Position numbers and translations under genes: made by a program. The notes beneath the pieces were generated by a model. The model made no database searches and had not been told where the DNA came from. It saw nothing but the letters and a program-made list of their open reading frames with translations. 6,860 nt of DNA from CAXGUU01 sp964012875 (GTDB lineage Bacteria; Pseudomonadota; Gammaproteobacteria; Ga0077536), in the NCBI GenBank assembly GCA_964012875.1, contig CAXGUU010000180.1, positions 1 through 6,860 of the forward strand. Direction: 5' to 3'. Shown one piece after another: positions 1-6,251 of the stretch. The number at the start of each line of letters is the position of its first letter. The first letter of the stretch is position 1.

Positions 1-813
1 GTGATCGGCTGGGAAGCCGATATCAAAAATATGACCGGCGAGGACATGCGCCGGTGGTACGCGCGCTGGTATGGCCCTAATAATGCCACCGTCGTGGTGG
101 TTGGCGACGTTAAACCCGAAACGGTTCTTGCACTGGCAAAGGAGCATTTCGGATCGTTACCCAGACGTGCCATCGCGCCGCCGAAGCCGCGCCCGGAGGT
201 GCCACAGCAGGGTCCGAAACGGGTCCAATTTACCAGCGAAAAAGCCAAGATCCCTTACCTCGTAATGGGATACAAGGCACCTGTGCTGCCCCAGGCTGCG
301 GAACAGAGAGGCACCGAGGAATGGGAAATCTATGCGCTCGATGTGCTCTCCGAAACGCTTGATGGCGATGCCAGCGCGCGGCTTAGCCGTAATCTCGTCC
401 GTGGCCGGGAGATTGCCTCGCATGTTGGGGCCGGGTATTCGCCAGCCTCTAGGCTGACCACTCTGTTTTACTTTAGTGGCGTGCCGAGCAAGGGCACTTC
501 TTTGGGTGAGCTGGAGCAGGCGATCGTCGAGGAGATCGAAGTGCTGAAATCATCGCCGCCGAGCGCCGAGGAACTCGAACGGATCAAAACGCGGGTCGTT
601 GCCGATAGTGTGTTCGAACTCGACTCCATGCAGCATCAGGCCATTATCATCGGATCGCTTGAATCGGTCGGACTCGATTGGCGTCGGAAAGACACCTATG
701 TCGATCGCATCAAGGCTGTCACTCGGGAACAGGTACAGGCTGTGGCTAAAAAGTACCTGGTGCCGGAATCCCTGACGGTCGCGCACTTGTACCCGCGCGG
801 AGACCAGCCATGA
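1..813 (+). CDS. M16 family zinc peptidase, C-terminal part (5' end outside window)
   Basis: This is the C-terminal 270 residues of a pitrilysin/M16B-type metallopeptidase, a family that degrades peptides inside a clam-shell chamber. Residues 1-56 match the end of the N-terminal M16 domain (VIGW near the edge, RRWYARWYGPNNAT, then VVVVGDV), and residues about 75-270 form the M16_C domain. The GTG at base 1 is most likely an internal valine of the family's usual PVIGW stretch, not a start. Family members are about 450 residues, so some 180 residues, including the expected HxxEH zinc site, lie upstream. At the place where partner subunits carry R-G-x-x-Y, this protein has R134-G-R-E-A-type sequence (R134 G135 R136 E137 I138 region, REIASHV) without the tyrosine. 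The stop codon overlaps the next M16 gene (ATGA), suggesting a co-translated pair. Family call is firm; that this is the catalytic subunit is inferred because its active-site half is not visible. Confidence 0.93.
   Translation: MIGWEADIKNMTGEDMRRWYARWYGPNNATVVVVGDVKPETVLALAKEHFGSLPRRAIAPPKPRPEVPQQGPKRVQFTSEKAKIPYLVMGYKAPVLPQAAEQRGTEEWEIYALDVLSETLDGDASARLSRNLVRGREIASHVGAGYSPASRLTTLFYFSGVPSKGTSLGELEQAIVEEIEVLKSSPPSAEELERIKTRVVADSVFELDSMQHQAIIIGSLESVGLDWRRKDTYVDRIKAVTREQVQAVAKKYLVPESLTVAHLYPRGDQP
799..803 (+). promoter_or_regulatory. Ribosome binding site of the second M16 gene
   Basis: GGAGA lies six bases before the ATG at 810, inside the last codons of the upstream M16 gene. It supports the ATG that overlaps the upstream stop codon (ATGA) as the true start, and suggests both re-initiation and independent ribosome loading. 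Confidence 0.6.
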
Positions 814-2171
814 ACGTCTACACCGGTCGACCGGCAAGGGCCGGGCAAAGCGTCCTACCGAGCGCGCTGGCAACCCTCACTTGCGCACTGGCGCTGGTGG
901 CTGATGCTGTCGCCGGCCCGGCTATTCAGTCCTGGAAAACCGAAGCCGGCGCGCGGGTCATGTTTGTACCTGCGCCCGAAATTGCCTTGCTTGATGTGCG
1001 CGTCACTTTCCGTGCCGGTAGCGCGCGTGACGGTGCCGAAAAGGGTGTTGCACAACTGACCAACGACTTATTGAACGAAGGTGCCGGTGATCTCGACGCC
1101 AACCTGTTTGCCGAGCAACTCGGTACAACCGGAGCGCGTCTGCAAACCGGCGCGCGCCGCGACATGGCGTACATTGCGCTGCGTACGTTGGCGGACGACC
1201 AGTATGCCGAACCCGCACTGGCACTGTTGCAGCTCGCGATGGCACGCCCACGATTCGACACACAAGCGATCGCCAGGCTCAAGGCCCAGGCCCAGGTAGC
1301 GTTCAAGCATAAGCGACAGTCGCCAAGCAAAATCGCAGAAGAGGCATTTTACGCCGCCCTCTACGCAAGCCACCCTTACGCGTCGCCTCCCGACGGCACG
1401 CCAACGACCGTGGCAGCCTTGGCCCGAGAAGACCTGGTCGCATTCCATCAACGCTACTACGTTGCCTCCAACGCGGTGATTTCAATCGTCGGGCAGGTCG
1501 ATCGCCAACGTGCTGAAGCGATTGCCAGCGCTTTAAACGACGCGCTGCCGGCTGGCACCCGGGCTGCTGCACTGCCTCAGGTCGCCAAGACCGACGGCTT
1601 GTTGCAAAACGTTGAATTTCCATCGATCCAGAGCCACGTGCGGGTCGGCCTGCCGGGTATGAGCCGCACGGACCCCGACTACTTTGCGCTGCTGGTCGGT
1701 AATCATGTGCTCGGCGGCAACTCCCTAGTGTCATTGTTGTTTGAGGAAATTCGCTCCAAGCGCGGGCTCTCATATAGCGCCTACAGCTATTTCCTGCCGA
1801 TGGAAGCACCAGGACCCTTCATTGCGGCTATGCAGACTGACCGCACTCAGCAGGATGAAGCCCTGAACGTATTGCGCGAAACGCTGACAAGTTTCATTAA
1901 CGATGGCCCTGAGGAAAAAGCGCTTGAAGCAGCAAAGCAAAACCTCATCGGTGGATTTCCCTTGCGCGTTGACAGCAATCAAAAGATCGTTGAGTACATC
2001 GGCATGATCGGTTTCTACGATTTACCATTGGACTATCTCGATACCTTTACCAACAAAGTTCAGGCGATCACGCTGGATGATGTACGAAGCGCATTTGCCC
2101 GTCGCGTGCGGCTCGAAGAGATGGTAACGGTGGTCGTTGGCCGCAAGGATTTGCCGGCGCAACCGCAATGA
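810..2171 (+). CDS. M16 family peptidase-like protein, non-catalytic subunit, exported
   Basis: A complete 453-residue two-domain M16 protein. The N-terminus has a hydrophobic segment at about residues 15-35 ending in A33-V34-A35 before G36, a plausible signal peptidase I site, so the mature protein should be periplasmic. The N-terminal M16 domain follows (residues about 45-230), and M16_C about 235-440. Where active members have HxxEH, this protein has Q82-L-T-N85-D86, so all three zinc-site residues are missing. It keeps the substrate-binding R318-G-L-S-Y322 motif in the C-terminal domain. This is the pattern of the R/Y subunit in two-subunit bacterial M16B peptidases such as Sphingomonas Sph2681/Sph2682, where one chain gives zinc and the other R/Y. 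The start overlaps the stop of the preceding M16 gene, and its own stop overlaps the start of rsmD. It has no predicted peptidase activity alone; heterodimer formation is inferred. The physiological substrate is unknown. Confidence 0.93.
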   Translation: MNVYTGRPARAGQSVLPSALATLTCALALVADAVAGPAIQSWKTEAGARVMFVPAPEIALLDVRVTFRAGSARDGAEKGVAQLTNDLLNEGAGDLDANLFAEQLGTTGARLQTGARRDMAYIALRTLADDQYAEPALALLQLAMARPRFDTQAIARLKAQAQVAFKHKRQSPSKIAEEAFYAALYASHPYASPPDGTPTTVAALAREDLVAFHQRYYVASNAVISIVGQVDRQRAEAIASALNDALPAGTRAAALPQVAKTDGLLQNVEFPSIQSHVRVGLPGMSRTDPDYFALLVGNHVLGGNSLVSLLFEEIRSKRGLSYSAYSYFLPMEAPGPFIAAMQTDRTQQDEALNVLRETLTSFINDGPEEKALEAAKQNLIGGFPLRVDSNQKIVEYIGMIGFYDLPLDYLDTFTNKVQAITLDDVRSAFARRVRLEEMVTVVVGRKDLPAQPQ

Positions 2172-2722
2172 GTAAACCGCACCGCGGTATCCGCATTATC
2201 GGCGGTCAGTGGCGCGGCAGCCGTATCGACATTGCCGCGGCAGCCGCCATCAGGCCAACGCCTGATCGGGTCCGCGAGACCGTTTTTAACTGGCTGCAGA
2301 AAAAGGTGGCTAATGCGGTTTGTCTTGACGCTTTCGCCGGTTCCGGTGCGCTCGGTTTCGAAGCGGCATCGCGCGGCGCCGCCCGCGTCGTCATGATCGA
2401 ACAGGACGCGCGTGCCGTGGCAGCACTGGCGTCTTTCAGCGCAAAAGTAAATGCAACGCAGGTAGAAATTAACTGCGATGACGCTCTAAGTTGGATCGCG
2501 GCCACCGCGTTGCGATTTGACCTTGTGTTCGTCGATGCCCCGTTTGCCACGGCACTTTGGCCGCGCGCCCTGAGCCTCCTGCTTGAAGGACGCTTAAACC
2601 CGCAGGCGACTGTTTACGTGGAAACACCGCGGGCTGCATCGGACTTTGATCAGGCCTGGCGAGTGCTCAAGTCGGCAACAACCCGGGAAACCCGGTACGC
2701 ATTGCTGCGACAGGCGGGCTAG
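2168..2722 (+). CDS. rsmD: 16S rRNA (guanine(966)-N(2))-methyltransferase RsmD
   Basis: A 184-residue Rossmann-fold methyltransferase that transfers a methyl group from S-adenosylmethionine to N2 of G966 (E. coli numbering) in 16S rRNA of the small subunit. Visible signatures are the N-terminal IRIIGGQWRG (8-17), the RPTPDRVRETVFNWL block (29-43), motif I LDAFAGSGALGFEA (53-66) that binds the methyl donor, and acidic E78 at the end of strand 2. The catalytic motif IV reads D123-A124-P125-F126, whereas E. coli RsmD, as I recall it, has DPPF; the first proline is replaced. At 184 residues it is slightly shorter than the E. coli protein (198). The start ATG shares ATGA with the stop of the M16 gene; the nearest purine-rich stretch (AAGGA, 2145-2149) is too far away, so translation probably depends on coupling. 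The M16-M16-rsmD order is, to my memory, shared with Pseudomonas. Activity despite the motif change is likely but not proven. Confidence 0.94.
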   Translation: MSKPHRGIRIIGGQWRGSRIDIAAAAAIRPTPDRVRETVFNWLQKKVANAVCLDAFAGSGALGFEAASRGAARVVMIEQDARAVAALASFSAKVNATQVEINCDDALSWIAATALRFDLVFVDAPFATALWPRALSLLLEGRLNPQATVYVETPRAASDFDQAWRVLKSATTRETRYALLRQAG

Positions 2723-2725
2723 AAT
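2696..2725 (+). promoter_or_regulatory. Possible weak sigma-70 promoter for coaD
   Basis: TAGAAT at 2720-2725 matches the -10 consensus TATAAT at five of six positions and includes the rsmD stop codon. The best -35 candidate, TACGCA at 2696-2701 with an 18-base spacer, matches TTGACA at only three positions. A start about seven bases after the -10 box would fall at the foot of the hairpin at 2732. coaD could equally be read through from rsmD. This is a by-eye guess. Confidence 0.25.
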
Positions 2726-2731
2726 GCGCCG

Positions 2732-2749
2732 GCCGACGGCAATGTCGGC
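2732..2749 (+). other. Perfect 6-bp hairpin in the coaD leader
   Basis: GCCGAC (2732-2737) and GTCGGC (2744-2749) form a perfect six-base-pair stem around the loop GGCAAT. There is no T-run after it (the following bases are GTCTATTCC), so it does not look like an intrinsic terminator of the rsmD operon. It ends 26 bases before the coaD ribosome binding site and could be a 5'-end stabilising structure, an attenuator-like element or a processing site. The stem is seen directly; any role is inferred. Confidence 0.4.
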
Positions 2750-2775
2750 GTCTATTCCAACTCATACTCGAAGAC

Positions 2776-2780
2776 AGGAG
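2776..2780 (+). promoter_or_regulatory. Ribosome binding site of coaD (decides a GTG start)
   Basis: AGGAG with a five-base spacer to the GTG at 2786. It fixes this GTG as the start, and the resulting N-terminus aligns with the start of other CoaD proteins. Confidence 0.8.
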
Positions 2781-2785
2781 CGATT

Positions 2786-3274
2786 GTGGGCATAACAGCG
2801 ATTTACCCGGGAACTTTCGATCCGATCACGCTTGGACACACTGACATCGTGTCACGTGCGGCGCCCATGTATGAGCGACTGATTCTCGGCGTGGCCGGCA
2901 GTACTTCAAAGAACACTGTCTTCACGACCGACGAGCGCGTGTCTCTAGCCGCCGAAATCCTGTCGGGATTTGACAATGTGGAAGTCAAACAGTTCAGCGG
3001 TCTGATGGTCGACTTTGCGAAGGCTGAAGCCGCATCGGTCGTGTTACGCGGTCTGCGTGCGGTCACCGATTTCGAATACGAATTTCAACTTGCCGGTATG
3101 AATCGAAAATTGATGCCCGAAGCCGACACCGTCTTTCTGCCGACTTCGGAGCAGTACACCTATATCTCATCATCGTTGGTCCGGGAGATTGCACACTACG
3201 GTGGTGATATCAGCCATTTCGTTCATCCACGTATTAAGGATGTCCTCGAGCGGCGTCTAGCGGAAAAACGCTAA
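2786..3274 (+). CDS. coaD: Phosphopantetheine adenylyltransferase (PPAT)
   Basis: CoaD catalyses the penultimate step of coenzyme A synthesis in the cytoplasm: 4'-phosphopantetheine plus ATP gives dephospho-CoA and pyrophosphate. The 162-residue length is typical. Key residues line up with the E. coli enzyme without gaps: the nucleotidyltransferase motif G9-T-F-D-P-I-T-L-G-H18, K42 in GSTSKNTVF, R88 and R91 in LRGLRAVTDFEYE, and the ISSS motif at 127-130 followed by LVRE. All catalytic and substrate-binding positions I can name (T10, H18, K42, R88, R91) are intact. It starts with GTG behind a good AGGAG site. It lies 63 bases after rsmD, with a hairpin and possible promoter between, and 18 bases before the ferredoxin gene, with which it is probably co-transcribed. 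The enzyme is normally essential, so this should be a functional copy. Confidence 0.98.
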   Translation: MGITAIYPGTFDPITLGHTDIVSRAAPMYERLILGVAGSTSKNTVFTTDERVSLAAEILSGFDNVEVKQFSGLMVDFAKAEAASVVLRGLRAVTDFEYEFQLAGMNRKLMPEADTVFLPTSEQYTYISSSLVREIAHYGGDISHFVHPRIKDVLERRLAEKR

Positions 3275-3292
3275 CGCGGGGTCCGACCGCTG

Positions 3293-3547
3293 ATGGCACT
3301 TAAGATCACCGCTGAGTGCATCAACTGCGATGTCTGTGAGCCGGAATGTCCGAATGAAGCGATCTACGATGGTGATGAGCACTACCTGATCGACCCGCTG
3401 CGGTGCACCGAGTGCGTTGGGCATTTCGATACGCCGCAGTGCGTCGAGGTCTGCCCGGTTGACTGTATCCCCAAAGACCCGGCGCTGGTCGAGGATGAGG
3501 CGATGCTGTTGGCAAAATACAAGCGTTTGATGGACGCAAAAACCTGA
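3293..3547 (+). CDS. yfhL: 2[4Fe-4S] ferredoxin, Allochromatium/YfhL type
   Basis: A small cytoplasmic electron carrier of 84 residues with two low-potential 4Fe-4S clusters. The first cluster motif is C9-x2-C12-x2-C15-x3-C19-P; the second is C38-x2-C41-x8-C50-x3-C54-P. The eight-residue insertion between the second and third cysteines of motif two, together with a C-terminal extension after residue 60, marks the Allochromatium vinosum-type family that includes E. coli YfhL and P. aeruginosa Fdx1. A ninth cysteine, C58, lies in the CPVDCIP stretch, as I recall for the Pseudomonas protein. The gene starts 18 bases after coaD; the only upstream purine stretch (GGGG, 3278-3281) is distant, so translation may rely on coupling. 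The physiological redox partners of this family are poorly known, and the neighbours do not reveal one. The name fdx1 would also be suitable. Confidence 0.96.
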   Translation: MALKITAECINCDVCEPECPNEAIYDGDEHYLIDPLRCTECVGHFDTPQCVEVCPVDCIPKDPALVEDEAMLLAKYKRLMDAKT

Positions 3548-3604
3548 TGCCAAGCGGCGCGCGGCCAACAGCTACGCCGATAGGTCCGCCGCATTATCGA
3601 ACAT

Positions 3605-3608
3605 AGGA
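3605..3608 (+). promoter_or_regulatory. Ribosome binding site of ggt
   Basis: AGGA seven bases before the ATG at 3616. It favours this start over the in-frame ATG three codons later (3625), and gives the signal peptide a basic amino-terminal end. The 68-base gap after the ferredoxin gene otherwise holds no promoter or terminator I can support. Confidence 0.55.
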
Positions 3609-3615
3609 ACAAGGC

Positions 3616-5316
3616 ATGACGAGAATGCGCTTAATCTTTGTGGTCGTGATCGCCTGGGTGGTCGTTGCGCCAGTGGTCCCCGGTGCCGGGCTCGCGGGCC
3701 CGGGCTCACATGCGATCGCCTCAGCCCACCCGGCAGCGACTGCCGCAGGCCGCGAAGTGCTGGACGCTGGCGGCAATGCATTTGACGCTGCCGTCGCAGT
3801 CGCCGCGGCCCTCGCGGTGGTAGAACCCTACAGTTCCGGCATTGGCGGCGGTGGTTTTTTCCTCCTGCACAGCATCAGGGACGGCCAGGATATTTTCATC
3901 GACGCGCGCGAGAAAGCGCCGGCTGCAGCTACCGCCGACATGTATCTTGATGAGGCCGGTGAATTTGTTCGCGGACGGGCGCTGAACGGACCGCTTGCGG
4001 CCGGTATCCCTGGTTTGCCGGCAGCGCTGGTCCACCTGGTCGAGCAACATGGACAGCGCACCCTGGCGCAGAACCTCGCGCCAGCAGTCAGGTTGGCGCG
4101 GGATGGATTCGAAACCGGCCCTCGCTACGGCATCATGGCCGGATTTCGGGCCAATGCCTTTCAGGCATCGCCCGAAGCGAGCGGTATTTTTCTGGTCGAT
4201 GGCGAGGCGCCCGAAGTGGGCACCCGAATTGTGCAGGCAGATCTGGCCGCGACACTCGAATCAATCGGCCGCGACGGCGGTGAAAGTTTTTACCGCGGCG
4301 AGCTTGCGACGAAACTGGTTGCGGGCGTGCGTGCCGAGGGAGGCATCTGGACCCTGGACGATCTCAAGGCTTACGACGTCAAACTTCGCCAACCGATTGT
4401 TGCGCAATACCACGATATTAAAGTCACCTCCGCGCCACCGCCGTCATCGGGTGGCATCGTGCTGGTCGAAGCCCTGAATGTGCTTGAGCGCTATGACCTT
4501 AAAGCATTCGACGAAATAACCCGTGTGCACGTGGTTATCGAAGCGATGCGGCGGGCATACCGGGACCGTGCCGATTTCCTGGGCGATCCTGACTTCAATG
4601 ATATCCCGCTCGAGCGCTTGCTCGACAAAACCTATGCTGATTGGCTGGCGCGCGATCTGGATCGCGATACGGCAACACCGAGTACTAGTCTACCGCCAAT
4701 CGGGGTCAAGCCGGAGGGCAAGGACACGACCCATTTTTCCGTGCTCGACGCCGCTGGCAATCGCGTCGCCGCAACGCTAAGTATTAATTACCCGTTCGGT
4801 GCCTGCACCGTACCCCCGGGCACCGGCGTACTGTTGAACAACGAAATGGACGATTTCTCTGCAGCGCCGCTAACACCGAACGCCTACGGTCTGGTTGGCG
4901 CCGGTGCCAACGCTATCGCACCGGGCAAGCGCCCGTTGTCGAGTATGACGCCGACGTTTCTCGAAACGCCGGAGCGTATTGGCATTATCGGTACGCCGGG
5001 CGGCAGCCGCATCATCTCGATGGTGCTGATTGGTGCTTTGGAATTCGCGCGCGGCAGGCCGCCACAGGATTGGGTAAGCGCCAAACGCTACCATCATCAA
5101 TACCTGCCTGACGAAGTGCAATTCGAGAAAGGTGGTTTCAACGCCGAACAACAGGCCGCGCTGACAGCGCGGGGACACAGCCTGAATGAGAACCGCCGTA
5201 ATTACGGCAACATGCAGGCGATCTTGTGGGAACGAAACAGTGGCCAGGTACACGCCGCCAGCGACCCGCGCGGGGAGGGTGGCGCCGACGTTTGGCCGAC
5301 CGCGAAATCGCCCTAG
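3616..5316 (+). CDS. ggt: Gamma-glutamyltransferase / glutathione hydrolase, exported
   Basis: A complete 566-residue proenzyme of the Ntn-hydrolase class. It removes or transfers the gamma-glutamyl group of glutathione and similar compounds, normally in the periplasm. Residues 1-27 look like a signal peptide (basic TRMR, hydrophobic 6-22, possible cleavage after A27). Self-cleavage is expected before T371 in D370-T371-T372-H373, giving a large subunit and a small subunit of 196 residues whose new terminal threonine is the nucleophile. Residues matching E. coli GGT are R98 (R114, carboxylate binding), N391 (N411), D413 (D433) in NNEMDDFS, S442-S443 (S462-S463) in PLSSM, and G462-G463 in TPGGSR. 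The lid-loop tyrosine Y424 in PNAYGL is present, which favours true GGT over lid-less acylase relatives. The gene follows the ferredoxin and converges on mutM. As I recall, a ggt-like gene occupies the same place in P. aeruginosa (PA0361). The role here is probably recycling of external glutathione. Confidence 0.96.
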   Translation: MTRMRLIFVVVIAWVVVAPVVPGAGLAGPGSHAIASAHPAATAAGREVLDAGGNAFDAAVAVAAALAVVEPYSSGIGGGGFFLLHSIRDGQDIFIDAREKAPAAATADMYLDEAGEFVRGRALNGPLAAGIPGLPAALVHLVEQHGQRTLAQNLAPAVRLARDGFETGPRYGIMAGFRANAFQASPEASGIFLVDGEAPEVGTRIVQADLAATLESIGRDGGESFYRGELATKLVAGVRAEGGIWTLDDLKAYDVKLRQPIVAQYHDIKVTSAPPPSSGGIVLVEALNVLERYDLKAFDEITRVHVVIEAMRRAYRDRADFLGDPDFNDIPLERLLDKTYADWLARDLDRDTATPSTSLPPIGVKPEGKDTTHFSVLDAAGNRVAATLSINYPFGACTVPPGTGVLLNNEMDDFSAAPLTPNAYGLVGAGANAIAPGKRPLSSMTPTFLETPERIGIIGTPGGSRIISMVLIGALEFARGRPPQDWVSAKRYHHQYLPDEVQFEKGGFNAEQQAALTARGHSLNENRRNYGNMQAILWERNSGQVHAASDPRGEGGADVWPTAKSP

Positions 5317-5435
5317 AAGATCGCTGACAAAATGGCCGGGCAGGCCCCAGTGCGATGCGCAGCCGCCAAGCTGCAACTTCAGACATCAACCTGCACCGTG
5401 GTGGCCGTCATGCTCGATGGTTTTACAGCGTTTAG
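5317..5435. other. Convergent ggt-mutM intergenic region without a clear terminator
   Basis: This 119-base stretch separates two convergent genes. It holds three short inverted repeats: GGCC at 5334-5337 with 5343-5346, GCAGC/GCTGC at 5359-5363 and 5370-5374, and CAGCG/CGCTG at 5426-5430 and 5440-5444, the last spanning the mutM stop codon. None is followed by a T-run on either strand, so none qualifies as an intrinsic terminator. No credible small gene was seen. Confidence 0.5.
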
Positions 5436-6251
5436 CTAGCGCTGGCACTGCCGGCAAAAGAAGCTCGATCGTTGGCCGATGGTGCGGTTTACGATCGCGC
5501 TACCGCAGGTGATGCAGGCTTCGCCCTCGCGCCCATAGACCCGCAGATTGTGACGAAAGTAGCCGGGCTCACCGTCGTTACGGACGAAGTCACGCAAGGT
5601 CGTGCCGCCAGCGGCAATCGCCTCGCGCAGAACGTCTTTGATGTGATCAACGAGGGCCGCATAGCGCGCCCGGCTGACCCGGCCCGCCGCGCGCGCCGGG
5701 TGGATGCCGGCGCGAAAAAGGGCCTCGCTGGCGTAGATATTTCCAACACCCACGACGATATGACCATCCATAATGAAATTCTTTACCGCGGCCCTGCGAT
5801 CGCGTGACAGGGTGTAAAGATGACGACCGTCGAATTCATTGCTCAAGGGTTCCGGACCGAGCCTAGCGAGTAAGGGGTGTGTATGCGGATCTTTGTTGGT
5901 CCACAGCATCAGGCCAAATCGTCGTGGGTCGCGAAAGCGCAAGCAGTGTTTTGGACCAAACACGAGCTCGACGTGATCGTGCTTCAAACGCGGCGTTGCC
6001 GCGGGCACGACACGCAGGCTGCCCGACATACCGAGATGGACGAGCAGGTTGCCACTGGGAAATTCAAATAACAGGTATTTGGCTCGACGCTTAACCGCGG
6101 CCAGGCGCGACCCGGTCAATATTTCAGCCAGGCTTGCCGGCACGGGCTGGCGCAGGCGCGGCTCGTGTACGCGTACCGACCTGACCGTGCGGCGCCCCAG
6201 GGCCGCGCTGATCCCAGCCCGGGTTGTTTCAACCTCGGGCAGCTCAGGCAT
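5436..6251 (-). CDS. mutM: Formamidopyrimidine-DNA glycosylase (Fpg/MutM)
   Basis: A complete 271-residue bifunctional DNA glycosylase/AP lyase that removes 8-oxoguanine and formamidopyrimidines from oxidised DNA. The start is certain because the catalytic N-terminus MPELPEVE must begin with P2 (nucleophile after Met removal) and E3. Other expected residues are K58 in RRAKYL, the lesion-intercalating M75 in HLGMSGS, R110 and F112 in DPRRFG, K157 in VKNFIMDG, N171 in the helix-two-turn-helix stretch GVGNIYASEALF, and a C-terminal zinc finger C246-x2-C249-x16-C266-x2-C269 just before the stop. Every catalytic element is intact. The start overlaps the end of the upstream GldG-like gene by eight bases, and no Shine-Dalgarno sequence precedes it, so translation is probably coupled. 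It converges on ggt. Conserved placement near coaD and ferredoxin genes is, from memory, seen in pseudomonads. Confidence 0.98.
   Translation of the reverse strand: MPELPEVETTRAGISAALGRRTVRSVRVHEPRLRQPVPASLAEILTGSRLAAVKRRAKYLLFEFPSGNLLVHLGMSGSLRVVPAATPRLKHDHVELVFGPKHCLRFRDPRRFGLMLWTNKDPHTHPLLARLGPEPLSNEFDGRHLYTLSRDRRAAVKNFIMDGHIVVGVGNIYASEALFRAGIHPARAAGRVSRARYAALVDHIKDVLREAIAAGGTTLRDFVRNDGEPGYFRHNLRVYGREGEACITCGSAIVNRTIGQRSSFFCRQCQR

Noticed and set aside
1..3. GTG at the first base as the start codon of the first gene
   Set aside because: The translated stretch begins in the middle of an M16 N-terminal domain, at the usual PVIGW motif; the gene is cut by the window edge.
894..896. Lipoprotein processing site in the second M16 protein (C25)
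   Set aside because: C25 is preceded by L-T rather than a small residue at -1, and a good A-V-A signal peptidase I site follows at 33-35; lipidation is not supported.
1303..1809. Minus-strand open reading frame of 168 codons inside the second M16 gene
   Set aside because: Arginine-rich, low-complexity translation typical of a shadow frame in GC-rich DNA; the plus-strand M16 protein explains the sequence fully.
4870..5376. Minus-strand open reading frame of 168 codons inside ggt
   Set aside because: It overlaps the conserved small subunit of GGT, including the lid loop and PLSSM motif, and has no recognisable family signature.
5426..5444. CAGCG/CGCTG hairpin at the end of mutM as an intrinsic terminator
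   Set aside because: The stem is only five pairs with a nine-base loop and there is no T-run on either strand.
5472..5807. Plus-strand open reading frame of 111 codons opposite mutM
   Set aside because: It lies entirely antisense to a gene with every MutM catalytic residue intact and shows no recognisable domain.
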